Made by a program: the position numbers and the translations under genes. A DNA stretch of 18,058 nt, from contig CAZIWX010000051.1 in the NCBI GenBank assembly GCA_964543125.1, positions 1 through 18,058 on the forward strand. Direction: 5' to 3'. Below the pieces are notes generated by a model. It did no database searches and was not told the origin of the DNA. It worked only from the letters and a program-made list of their open reading frames with translations. Shown piece by piece: positions 1 through 6,970 of the stretch. The stretch is from CAZIWX01 sp964543125. Its GTDB lineage: Bacteria; Fidelibacterota; UBA8477. Each line of letters begins with the position of its first letter. Position 1 is the stretch's first letter.

Positions 1-153
1 ATTCGGCTGCCAATTGGTTGAGCGCTTGTTTATTTCTGGCCACTAAATCAGATTGTAACCATTCCGTGCAAATAATTTAGCCAACTCGTAACCAATGCCG
101 CTGGAAGCGCCGGTAATCAGAGTGGTTGTTTTGACATGAGCCGGTTCTGTCAT
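1..153 (-). pseudogene. N-terminal piece of a short-chain dehydrogenase/reductase, frameshifted
   Basis: From an ATG at 153-151, preceded by a good ribosome binding site (AGAAGGA), the frame reads MTEPAHVKTTTLITGASSGI and then GYELAKLFARNGYNL. This contains the classical SDR nucleotide-binding motif TGASSGIG (TGxxxGxG) at residues 14-21, where NAD(P) binds in the Rossmann fold. The frame stops at TAG (45-43) after 36 codons. Moving one base, so that GAT at 49-47 opens the next codon, restores the expected continuation DLVARNKQALNQLAAE to the window edge. A single missing base near 50-51 therefore breaks the gene, by real mutation or by assembly error. The substrate cannot be guessed from so little. 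The rest of the gene lies to the left of the window. Confidence 0.7.
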
Positions 154-368
154 GTTTCCTTCTCCCAAAGGTTGATTCGAACTTTGAGGCGGACCCCGAA
201 GTCAGATGGTTTTCGGTTAATTTATTATTTGATGGGGCGGCATTTTCAAACTAGCCCGTTTGTTAAACGGTTACGGGTGTCACATGAATGTAAAAAAGCG
301 GCTAAACAGTAAGACCCGGCATCTCAATTATGGCTCCGGTACAACACTATTTTCAACCAGGGCCGTTG

Positions 369-677
369 TTAACGGACCCACCTCCCGGAAGCCCAGCCGA
401 TAATCACGCCACCGATGACCCCGATTAAAATGATCGGACCGTAAGTCCTGGCAATAATGGCATCCGGCAGACTAACCAGCAGCCCGACCAGGCCGCCGAT
501 CAGCCATGGAGGCAGGGGGGCTTTTACAAAAGGAATCAGGAACCCGATGGCGAATCTGCTTAAGAAGGCGCCCACCATAGCCGTTTGCTTGTCAGGCATA
601 TCGAGCGGAATCATTAACAACACATCAATAACACCAAAACCGATCCCGGCCATTGCCGCGAAACCTAAAGGTGTCAT
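369..677 (-). CDS. Small conserved-type integral membrane protein, function unknown
   Basis: The product is 102 residues, starting MTPLGFAAMAGIGFGVIDVL. An ATG 48 bases upstream (725) is possible, but the ATG at 677 has AAAGGAG nine bases before it, while the upstream one has no convincing site and would add a lysine-rich, non-membrane leader (MKIQKKAVNRVKETSR). The chain has about four hydrophobic, glycine-rich segments, with a conserved-looking loop around PFVKAPLPPWLIGG and LPDAI, and ends in GRWVR. No catalytic motif is visible. It resembles small hypothetical inner-membrane proteins seen in many phyla, but I cannot name a family. It lies 351 bases downstream of the M61 peptidase gene and 215 bases upstream of the broken SDR, so it is probably transcribed alone. 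Confidence 0.75.
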   Translation of the reverse strand: MTPLGFAAMAGIGFGVIDVLLMIPLDMPDKQTAMVGAFLSRFAIGFLIPFVKAPLPPWLIGGLVGLLVSLPDAIIARTYGPIILIGVIGGVIIGWASGRWVR

Positions 678-1028
678 ACGGCTTGTCTCCTTTACTCGGT
701 TAACTGCTTTTTTTTGTATCTTCATTGATCCCGTATAGATTAGTTCCTGTTAAGGTAATATCACCCGTTAAATCAAGCGAAAGATAATCAATATAATTTA
801 AGTGGTTTTATGGTTCCCGAGCTTGATGTTTAAGCCAGGGCCCTGATTATTACGACGATCGGCGGGCTGCGTAAAACAGAACCCCGCGCCGCGCCCCCGG
901 CTAAGCCGGAATACGGTTTCGCAAACATCCGGAATCTTAAATTGGGAATTGACGGGAACCCGGCTTATTAACGGAAATTTCCGGCCGAAAAACTGCCCGT
1001 GGAGCCCTTTAAAAATAACTCTTAACGA
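678..1028. other. Intergenic region between the M61 peptidase and the small membrane protein
   Basis: These 351 bases hold no supported gene. The part nearest the M61 stop is GC-rich and contains a perfect 12-bp palindrome CGGAAATTTCCG (972-983) and a short hairpin CCGGC-TAA-GCCGG (897-909). Neither is followed by a clear run of T, so I do not call a terminator. The part nearest the membrane protein (about 750-815) is AT-rich and could hold its promoter, but no convincing -35/-10 pair was found. Confidence 0.5.
687..693 (-). promoter_or_regulatory. Ribosome binding site that sets the start at 677
   Basis: AAAGGAG on the minus strand lies nine bases before the ATG at 677-675. It falls inside the longer reading frame that begins at 725, and so argues for the shorter 102-residue membrane protein. 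Confidence 0.7.
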
Positions 1029-2873
1029 TCATTGCTGATCATTCTCGGACGGCCAGGCCATACCCAACCAGAGTTCATATAACTTTTTTTGGTTACCAGT
1101 AGGATTTTCAATTCGGCTAAGTTGTTTGATATTTGCCGGTTTTGCCCCCAGGCTGACCGGTATCTCCTGCAACAGGCCTTCCCGGCTGACCGTGACAGTG
1201 ATTCGATCCCCGGGTTGGCGCTCCCGCAGGTAGGCCGGCGGAAATTGGTTTACCCGAAACCCGTCCAGCGCAATTAATTCGTCGTTCACATTGAGCCCGG
1301 CGCGCCCGGCGGGCGTGTCTTCAATAACCCGCCGAATAACAAAGCGGCCGTCCGAGTCCTGAGCTTCGATCCCTAACCAGGCCGAAGAATCGGAAGCGGT
1401 CGTGTCAAGCTGTAATCCCACCAAACGCAGGTAGCCGGCATAGGGCAAGGCAGCCGTGCCCGCAACATAATTGTCAAAGAAACCTTTCAGCTCAAGGCCG
1501 GAAATTTTCTCAGCGGCCGCCCGGACATCTGCTGCTGTATAAGGTACATCAGACTGTTTGAAATGATGCTGATATAAATAACGCAGGACATCATCCAGGC
1601 CGTTTTTACCGTTGGTGGCAACCATGATTTTCAGGTTGAGCAACAGTCCCACCAGCGCACCTTTGTTGTAGTAAGAAATTGTATTATTAGCGGAATGCTC
1701 ATCGGGGCGGTAATACTTGATCCAGGCGTCCCAACCGGCTTCGGAGAGTGACTGGTGTAAGCGGCCGGGGCGTTCCTCCAGCCGGTTGATTTGACCGGTT
1801 ACCGCACCGAGGTAATCGTCCGGCTCGTAAAAACCCGCCCGCAACAATATCAATTCAGCGTAATAGCTGGTAAGTCCTTCCACAACCCACAGGTTTTTTG
1901 TGAAAGTTTCCCGGTCATAGTCAAATGGCCCTAAACCTGTCGGCCGCAACCGTTTGATATTCCAGGTATGGAAAAATTCGTGGGCCACCAGCGCTAAAAA
2001 CCGGTGATAAGCGGTTGTATCCGTAAATGACCAGCGCCGGGCAAACATGACACTGGATTGTTGATGTTCCAACCCGCCACCACCGTTTCCCAGATGGAAA
2101 ATGAACACATAGTGGTCGTAAGGTATCTCCCCCCACACCTCTTTTTCAGTCTTGATGATTTTGGTGAAATCCCGCACCAATACGCTATCCTCATAATTGC
2201 TGGTTCCATCCAGCGCAATGACATGCGGCTTGCCATCCACGGCAAAATTGATTTCATGCTGATTTCCCAGCTCAAGGGGTGAATCCACCAACTCGTCATA
2301 ATCAGCGGCCTGAAATGTCCGGTTGCCCGGGATTGCGAAGGGCTCCAGGCTGGTGGAAATGACAGACCATTGCGCGGGTAGGTTGATGCTGACCGCATGC
2401 TTTACATCGAGGTGATTTTGCCAATACATAAACACGCTGGCGCCATTGAGCAAGGCGTGACCGGCATTCACGAAACTGGTTCGGACACTCGGTTCAAAAG
2501 CATACACCCGATAGCGAATAATGATCTGTTTAGTGTGCCAATTGCCATTAATTTGCCAGTGATTTTTATCGATTTTTTGAATGGGTAAGGGTTGCTCATC
2601 GTAGCCGGTGGCGCTGACATCCTGTACGTGCCGCTCAAACTCACGCACCAGGTAGCTGCCGGGGGTCCAAACCGGCAAGCCGACGACTTCGTCTCCGCGA
2701 GCACCGTCCAGGGTCATTTCAACCTGAATTAGATGAGTCTGCGGTTGCGGAATACTGATTCGGTAACTTACTGCCGCTCCGCTGGCCGCTGTAATACAGG
2801 CTAAAAAGATAGCCGTGATGAAGAACCAATAATGTCGATTTGCACCGCTATGCTGCGGCTGAAAAATTCGCAT
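1029..2873 (-). CDS. M61-family zinc aminopeptidase (glycyl-aminopeptidase type) with C-terminal PDZ domain, exported
   Basis: The product has 614 residues. A hydrophobic stretch at about 15-34 (YWFFITAIFLACITAASGAA) looks like a signal peptide with a cleavage site near AASGA, so the enzyme should work in the periplasm or outside. The zinc site is HEFFH (298-302), with the third ligand probably Glu332 in WVVEGLTSYYAE. A GGGGLEH segment (264-270) before it is typical of family M61 (glycyl aminopeptidases such as the Sphingomonas enzyme). Residues about 483-575 form a PDZ domain with AWLGIEAQ, TPAGRAGLNVNDELIALDG and GDRITVTVSREG, which would bind peptide ends. The length matches the family. 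The start is the only Met near the signal peptide; its ribosome site is weak. Known members remove N-terminal glycine or alanine; the natural substrate here is unknown. Confidence 0.94.
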   Translation of the reverse strand: MRIFQPQHSGANRHYWFFITAIFLACITAASGAAVSYRISIPQPQTHLIQVEMTLDGARGDEVVGLPVWTPGSYLVREFERHVQDVSATGYDEQPLPIQKIDKNHWQINGNWHTKQIIIRYRVYAFEPSVRTSFVNAGHALLNGASVFMYWQNHLDVKHAVSINLPAQWSVISTSLEPFAIPGNRTFQAADYDELVDSPLELGNQHEINFAVDGKPHVIALDGTSNYEDSVLVRDFTKIIKTEKEVWGEIPYDHYVFIFHLGNGGGGLEHQQSSVMFARRWSFTDTTAYHRFLALVAHEFFHTWNIKRLRPTGLGPFDYDRETFTKNLWVVEGLTSYYAELILLRAGFYEPDDYLGAVTGQINRLEERPGRLHQSLSEAGWDAWIKYYRPDEHSANNTISYYNKGALVGLLLNLKIMVATNGKNGLDDVLRYLYQHHFKQSDVPYTAADVRAAAEKISGLELKGFFDNYVAGTAALPYAGYLRLVGLQLDTTASDSSAWLGIEAQDSDGRFVIRRVIEDTPAGRAGLNVNDELIALDGFRVNQFPPAYLRERQPGDRITVTVSREGLLQEIPVSLGAKPANIKQLSRIENPTGNQKKLYELWLGMAWPSENDQQ

Positions 2874-3129
2874 AAGCTTAGCCTAACCTGTGTTGTTATC
2901 GGGAAACAGACCGGCTCAAATTCCTGAATTTCCTGACCCGCTGCCGGTCTCCGATTTTTCAGGGAGGACGCAGGTTCTGAAGTTTCCGGAGCGCCGGCCC
3001 AAAACCTTATGAAAGTAATCCATTTTGGCCACCGCGCAAAGAGCCAGGCAGACTGAACCGCTATCCAAAGGAAGCAGCACCGGCTGCAATCCGCGTTTGT
3101 TCAAGGATCGTTGCACCGGTTCGAAAAAG

Positions 3130-3855
3130 TTAAAAGCCTGCGTGGCGTTTCACGGTTCCCGAGCCGCTTACATTGGCATCCACACTTTTGGGGCTGCCAT
3201 AGTAACGCACATCGCCACTGCCGCTAACCGCGGCTTGCAAATCACCCTCAACATTAACTTTACAATCGCCGGAGCCGGAAACACTAAGGCTGCCATTCCG
3301 GGCAACCAGGTCGCGGGCATTGAGGTCTCCGGAACCGGAAATGTGAGCGTTCAAATCCCGTGCTTGGCCACGCAATTCAATATCTCCGGAACCGGAAATA
3401 TGTGTATTGACATCAGCGGCAGTTATCTTTAGCGTGATGCTACCGGAGCCGCTCACCGATAAATCCAAATTGTCAACCTGAAATGTCTCCCGGCCCTTCA
3501 AATCACCGGAACCGCTCATGGCGGCGCGGGTCAATCGGGGCAGGGTGATATAGACCTTAACACCCTTGTGCGTGGTATAACATTTGCGGCTGCGGATGTA
3601 TAACTCCTGTCCTCTGACCTTTGTTTTAATCAGTTTCAGCAGATTGTCGTCCGCCTCGACTTTCACGGCTTGGGTAGTGCCCTGCGTCAGGTAAACATCC
3701 ATGCTTCCGCTGACATTCACCCCTGAAAATGAAGGTAACTCCCGGGTTTCCGCCATAAATTTCCCCGAGCCTTCAATGCAGTCGCTCAGGTTTGCGCAAC
3801 CAAGCATCCAACTCGCCGAGAGTAACAATACGGCTGTTTGCGTGATAATTCCCAT
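3130..3855 (-). CDS. DUF2807 (head GIN domain) beta-helix protein, probable lipoprotein
   Basis: The product has 241 residues. The start has a strong ribosome site (GGGGAGGG, five bases before ATG). A hydrophobic N-terminus ends in MLGC (17-20), a near-consensus lipobox, so Cys20 is probably lipidated; a second Cys follows at 26. The rest carries the SGSGD signature of DUF2807, the 'putative auto-transporter adhesin, head GIN domain' family. SGS or SGSG occurs at residues 49, 114, 135, 154, 173, 193, 211 and 230. From the second copy on the spacing is 18-21 residues, as expected for one turn of a right-handed beta-helix with the motif at each corner. No active site is visible. Such proteins are common in Bacteroidota and relatives and their role is not settled. 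It lies between the exported hydrolase (108 bases upstream) and the M61 peptidase (256 bases downstream). Confidence 0.9.
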   Translation of the reverse strand: MGIITQTAVLLLSASWMLGCANLSDCIEGSGKFMAETRELPSFSGVNVSGSMDVYLTQGTTQAVKVEADDNLLKLIKTKVRGQELYIRSRKCYTTHKGVKVYITLPRLTRAAMSGSGDLKGRETFQVDNLDLSVSGSGSITLKITAADVNTHISGSGDIELRGQARDLNAHISGSGDLNARDLVARNGSLSVSGSGDCKVNVEGDLQAAVSGSGDVRYYGSPKSVDANVSGSGTVKRHAGF

Positions 3856-3963
3856 AAATCCCTCCCCAGAGCAACCGGTCCGTTTGGGCCGGCCTGTTTT
3901 AATGATTCATGTTGTTTGACACGGAGTGATTCTTCCGGTTGTCGAAAGTGCCGGCGTTGCCGG

Positions 3964-5007
3964 TTACTTTTTTGCCGGAGCGTCAAGAAAAGCATGCACC
4001 ATTCTGATAAGCCGTCCCATTTCGCAGCCAGGCGCCAAATGGCCGCAGTCGTTATCGAAAACGAGGGTTTCTGCGCCGATTAATCCGGCGAAAGTCAAGG
4101 CCGGCCGGGGGTTGACGATATGATCCTGGCGGGAGACAATGATTAATGCCCGGGCTTTTACAACCGCGGCCGCTTTTTTCATATCTCCGCCAAAAGGTTT
4201 GGAAATGTCATGAGCCTGCATGGCATAAAGTTGAGATTCCCAGTCAGCGGTGTGGAAAAACTTTCGAAAACCGGCATCCACGCCATCAAGGTACTTCCGA
4301 AATTCAGCGCGGGAAGTCGTTCGGACCCGGTAAGCCGGTGTCCGGACCACCATACTTTGGATCCGGGCCACCGTCTCCCGGATTTTTTCTTCGGACATTC
4401 CGCAAGCTTTGCCGTTCCGTATGGCGCTCAATTCCGCTTCAATGAATAACAGATCATTACTGGTGAGCCGGGTTGAGCCTACATACGAAATTACCCGATC
4501 CATAAAACGGGGGTAGCTTACCATCCACTGAAAGACCTGCATTCCGCCCATGGAACCCCCGATGATGGCGTACACATGTTTCAGGCCCAGCGTTTGGGTA
4601 AGAAAAACAGCCTGTGAATTGACCATATCCCGGATAGTGAAGCGGGGAAACGCATCGCCCGGCTGGGCCGCGCTATTTGCCGGTGAAGACGAAATGCCGT
4701 CACCCAGGGCATCCAGGCAGATCACATAATATTTCGTGCTGTCCACCAGTTTATCCGGGCCCCCCACCAGGTTGGCGGTACCGGCGCTGGTGCCGCCAAA
4801 CCAGGAGGGAAAAACGAGGGCGTTGGATTTTTGAGGATTTAGTTTGCCGAAAGTGCGATATCCGATCTGACAAGCGTTGATAATTTTACCGTTTTCGAGC
4901 CTGAAATCGCCGATGTTTGCCACCCGCGGGGGACCGGCAAGCAGGGTGAGGCCGGAGAATAGCAGCCCTGTGATCAGACCGGGAAATATTTTTTGAATCA
5001 GGCGCAT
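3964..5007 (-). CDS. Exported alpha/beta hydrolase of the homoserine O-acetyltransferase (MetX-like) superfamily
   Basis: I start the protein at the second of two close ATGs (5007), because AAGGAG lies six bases before it but touches the first ATG (5013). It then has 347 residues, MRLIQKIFPG onward. A hydrophobic stretch LITGLLFSGLTLLAG at about 11-25 looks like a signal peptide, so the enzyme should act outside the cytoplasm. The fold shows IGYRTFGKLNPQKSNALVFP, LDALGDGISSSP, a nucleophile elbow GGSMGG (Ser152), an acid in SRQDHIVNP (Asp295) and a histidine in DCGHLAPGCE (His323): a complete Ser-Asp-His triad in MetX-type order. True MetX enzymes are cytosolic and make acetylhomoserine for methionine; an exported copy with no methionine genes nearby suggests a different acyl transfer or hydrolysis. 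A probable terminator separates it from plsC upstream. Confidence 0.85.
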   Translation of the reverse strand: MRLIQKIFPGLITGLLFSGLTLLAGPPRVANIGDFRLENGKIINACQIGYRTFGKLNPQKSNALVFPSWFGGTSAGTANLVGGPDKLVDSTKYYVICLDALGDGISSSPANSAAQPGDAFPRFTIRDMVNSQAVFLTQTLGLKHVYAIIGGSMGGMQVFQWMVSYPRFMDRVISYVGSTRLTSNDLLFIEAELSAIRNGKACGMSEEKIRETVARIQSMVVRTPAYRVRTTSRAEFRKYLDGVDAGFRKFFHTADWESQLYAMQAHDISKPFGGDMKKAAAVVKARALIIVSRQDHIVNPRPALTFAGLIGAETLVFDNDCGHLAPGCEMGRLIRMVHAFLDAPAKK

Positions 5008-5013
5008 TGTCAT

Positions 5014-5019
5014 CTCCTT
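5014..5019 (-). promoter_or_regulatory. Ribosome binding site that picks the second ATG (5007)
   Basis: AAGGAG directly abuts the ATG at 5013 (spacing zero) and lies six bases before the ATG at 5007. Only the second spacing suits initiation, so the exported hydrolase should begin MRLIQK and not MTMRLIQK. Confidence 0.75.
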
Positions 5020-5032
5020 CTCGGATCCCTGT

Positions 5033-5057
5033 AAAAAACCCCCGGGGTCACGGGTGG
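5033..5057 (-). terminator. Possible Rho-independent terminator after plsC
   Basis: Just after the plsC stop, the minus strand reads CCACCCGTGACCCC, then GGGGG, then six T. ACCC can pair with GGGT, and a CCCCGGGG palindrome sits in the same place. The G/C-rich element followed by T6 is terminator-like, but the best stem is short, so this is tentative. Confidence 0.4.
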
Positions 5058-5062
5058 CTTCT

Positions 5063-5776
5063 TCATCGGCTTAACTCTGCCTTCAGTTTGATGATCATTT
5101 CCTTGACGTGGTCCCGCAGCGCTTCAACCGTCCATTCTGAAAAATCCGAATAGGGGATGAGCGGACCAAATTTCACCCGGGTGAGGGTGGGGTTTAAGTG
5201 CCAACTGCGCTTACTCTTATAGCGATAAGGCCCGTCCATGGCAAACGGCAGAATGTCGGCTTGGGCCGCGAGAGCCAGGTGAAAGGGTCCCTTTTTAAAT
5301 TCGCCAATTTCACCGGTGAGCGTGCGGGTGCCTTCCGGTAAAATGCCGATGCAGATACCGGCTTCAATTCTTTTGCGGGCTATATCCAGACTGATTTGAG
5401 CGGCTTGAAGATTTTGTCTTGGAATAGGAATGTTGCCCCATTTGCGGATCAGCCAACCCCACAAGGGCCAGTGAAATTGCTCCGCGGCCTCCACGCCCAC
5501 AAAGGGTCGGGGAATGGCTGTCGGGATGACAAATACATCAAACAGGCTTTCGTGATTTCCCATGATAATGACGGCTCGTTCCGAAGGAATATTGTTTTTT
5601 CCGGCAACCACCACCGGTAAGCCCATGAGGAATAATTGAATGCGTAATAATATTCGAACCAGGGGATAAATCCGGTCCCGCTTGAACAGAATCAACCCCA
5701 ATCCGATCAGAATAAAGATCAGCATAAAAAAGACGGCCCCGATTATCCAGAAAAACATCGATCTAAGGGATCTCAT
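5063..5776 (-). CDS. plsC: 1-acyl-sn-glycerol-3-phosphate acyltransferase (PlsC family)
   Basis: The product has 237 residues, a normal length for PlsC. An N-terminal membrane segment (about 8-31, FFWIIGAVFFMLIFILIGLG) anchors it in the inner membrane. The acyltransferase motifs are in order: NHESLFD (74-80, the NHxxxxD catalytic His75 and Asp80), GNIPIPR (114-120), PEGTRT (147-152, binding the glycerol phosphate) and a late proline segment around ILPFAMDG (175-182). Family members move a fatty acyl chain onto lysophosphatidic acid to make phosphatidic acid. Its ATG overlaps the stop of the upstream lipid kinase as ATGA, with no strong ribosome site of its own, so it is probably translated by coupling. 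The acyl donor (acyl-ACP or acyl-CoA) cannot be read from the sequence. Confidence 0.93.
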   Translation of the reverse strand: MRSLRSMFFWIIGAVFFMLIFILIGLGLILFKRDRIYPLVRILLRIQLFLMGLPVVVAGKNNIPSERAVIIMGNHESLFDVFVIPTAIPRPFVGVEAAEQFHWPLWGWLIRKWGNIPIPRQNLQAAQISLDIARKRIEAGICIGILPEGTRTLTGEIGEFKKGPFHLALAAQADILPFAMDGPYRYKSKRSWHLNPTLTRVKFGPLIPYSDFSEWTVEALRDHVKEMIIKLKAELSR

Positions 5777-6666
5777 CCTAAATATCTGACCCGTTTTGGC
5801 AAAATTCCCACTTCGGTTGGCGTAGTCCCAAGGAATTCACCATCCGGCAACAATAATTTTTCCGGTGTGGTGCGCACAACCGCGTGCTGTCCCCGATAAA
5901 AATGTACGGCGGGATTTTCACCGTGAGTTCCTTTGAAGATTTTCGGAAAGGTGCGTAATAAGCTGCGTCGCGTCAGCGTTTCCAAAACCACCACATCAAA
6001 CAACCCGTCGTCAATTTTTGCCTCGGGCGCGATACACATTTGACCGCCGGTATAACGCGAGTTGCAGAACTCGACGAAGCAATGTTCCCCGGTGATAAGT
6101 TTACCATCCAGTTCCAACTCCAACTGATGAAAACTCAAGCCAATGGTTTGGCGTAAAACACCGATGATATAACTCAGGTCACCTAAAAATCTGAATTTAC
6201 TAGCCGTCGTAGCCACATCGGTGACAAAGCCAAACCCCATGAGGTTCACAAAATAGGTGCGTTTAACGCCCTGAGTAAAATAACACACATCCACCGGCCG
6301 CGGTTCACCGGTCAGGATTTTGGCAATTCCCTGTTCAATCGTCTGAATATCGAGATCCATGGCGAAAGAATTGCCGCTACCCATGGGAATAATCCCCAGC
6401 GGGGGTAATTCAGCGCCGGGAAAACAAGCCAGGAGACCGTTGAGCATCTGATAGTTGGTTCCATCACCGCCCACCGCCACAATGGCATCATACCGCTCCA
6501 GATCTAATTGACCAGCCAGATCGATCGCGTGATTATGGTGCTGCGTGAGAAATAGATCGAAAGCGATCTCATTTTGCTTAAGGGTTGCTTCAATTTGAGG
6601 CAAAGCGGTTTTCGTGCGTTTCCGTCCGGCATAGGGGTTTGCAATCAATGCGATACGTCGTGGCAT
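5773..6666 (-). CDS. Diacylglycerol/sphingosine-kinase-like lipid kinase (YegS/BmrU family)
   Basis: The product has 297 residues, the family's usual size. It opens with IALIANPYAGRKRT (5-18), the nucleotide-side NPxAG loop of the DAGK catalytic domain. The family signature VAVGGDGTNYQMLNG lies at 63-77 (GGDGT at 66-70) and PMGSGNSFAMD at 94-104. The C-terminus has the usual LLPDGEFLGTTPTEVGILP. Members are cytosolic or membrane-associated and transfer phosphate from ATP to diacylglycerol or related lipids. GSGNS, where bacterial YegS-type enzymes more often show GTGND, is closer to sphingosine/ceramide kinases, but this alone does not fix the substrate. The start has AGGA seven bases before ATG. 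The gene overlaps plsC by 4 bp, so the two form an operon whose products could act in sequence on glycerolipids. Confidence 0.9.
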   Translation of the reverse strand: MPRRIALIANPYAGRKRTKTALPQIEATLKQNEIAFDLFLTQHHNHAIDLAGQLDLERYDAIVAVGGDGTNYQMLNGLLACFPGAELPPLGIIPMGSGNSFAMDLDIQTIEQGIAKILTGEPRPVDVCYFTQGVKRTYFVNLMGFGFVTDVATTASKFRFLGDLSYIIGVLRQTIGLSFHQLELELDGKLITGEHCFVEFCNSRYTGGQMCIAPEAKIDDGLFDVVVLETLTRRSLLRTFPKIFKGTHGENPAVHFYRGQHAVVRTTPEKLLLPDGEFLGTTPTEVGILPKRVRYLG

Positions 6667-6783
6667 AAATGATCCTGTTTCAGGGTGAAGCTAAGTTTAA
6701 GCAAATCGCCAAAACTTCCAAGGTGTTAGACGCATTTTACTTCTGTTTTTGCAGGAAGTCTTGTATTTTGAACCCCTCCGGCG

Positions 6784-6870
6784 CCGTTCCTCCAAAAAGG
6801 GAAGAACCGGACCGTGACTTATTTTGCACCATGCCCTTGATTTACAAGATTTTATCCCCTTCCCAAGGGG
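6784..6870. repeat. Hairpin-rich intergenic element, copy A
   Basis: A stem with a poly-A loop (6786-6793 with 6799-6807, one mismatch) is followed by GGAC, CTTATTTTGCA and ATG. About 20 bases further is a second stem CCCCTT/AAGGGG (6856-6870). The same order of short blocks recurs at 13228-13353. The similarity is patchy, so relation to copy B is a proposal. Confidence 0.35.
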
Positions 6871-6913
6871 AGCACCCAAGCAGGGTTAGGTTGCCCTCGG
6901 GAGAAGTCCCGTT

Positions 6914-6925
6914 AGGACATGTCCT
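6914..6925. promoter_or_regulatory. Perfect 12-bp palindrome, possible operator
   Basis: AGGACATGTCCT is its own reverse complement and lies 45 bases before the amidase ATG in a divergent promoter region, a place where a dimeric regulator could bind. No regulator gene is in the window, and it could instead be part of the hairpin-rich element beside it. Confidence 0.3.
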
Positions 6926-6970
6926 TTCCGGTTCCGGTTATTATCTTAGCAATCATAGGGAGGAGAAACC

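Larger units (their letters stand above)
6667..6970. other. Divergent intergenic region between the lipid kinase and the amidase
   Basis: These 304 bases must hold promoters for both neighbours. A weak minus-strand candidate for the kinase is TTGGAA, 16 bases, TAAACT (about 6692-6719). For the amidase no clear pair was found. The plus-strand half is filled with small inverted repeats: 6786-6807 (loop AAAAA), CCCCTT-CCC-AAGGGG (6856-6870), CGGGA-GAAG-TCCCG (6898-6911) and the perfect palindrome AGGACATGTCCT (6914-6925). An open frame of 106 codons crosses the region, but it runs past the amidase start and shows no protein-like features. Confidence 0.5.

Noticed and set aside
2916..3116. Minus-strand 66-codon frame with a GTG start between the DUF2807 and M61 genes
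   Set aside because: There is no ribosome binding site, no recognisable domain and a low-complexity end (ETGSGSGNSG); it could be a decayed gene end, but nothing supports that directly.
3025..3432. Plus-strand open frame of 135 codons with threonine- and glycine-rich repeats
   Set aside because: It lies opposite the DUF2807 gene and its repeats are the antisense image of the SGSG motifs; it has no ribosome binding site.
3200..3500. Evenly spaced short DNA repeats that could suggest a CRISPR array
   Set aside because: They encode the SGSGD turns of the DUF2807 beta-helix in one open frame; the units are imperfect and about 57-60 bases apart with coding sequence in between.
3964..5007. Assigning the gene to methionine synthesis as metX
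   Set aside because: The export signal and the lack of any methionine or homoserine gene nearby argue against the cytosolic biosynthetic role.
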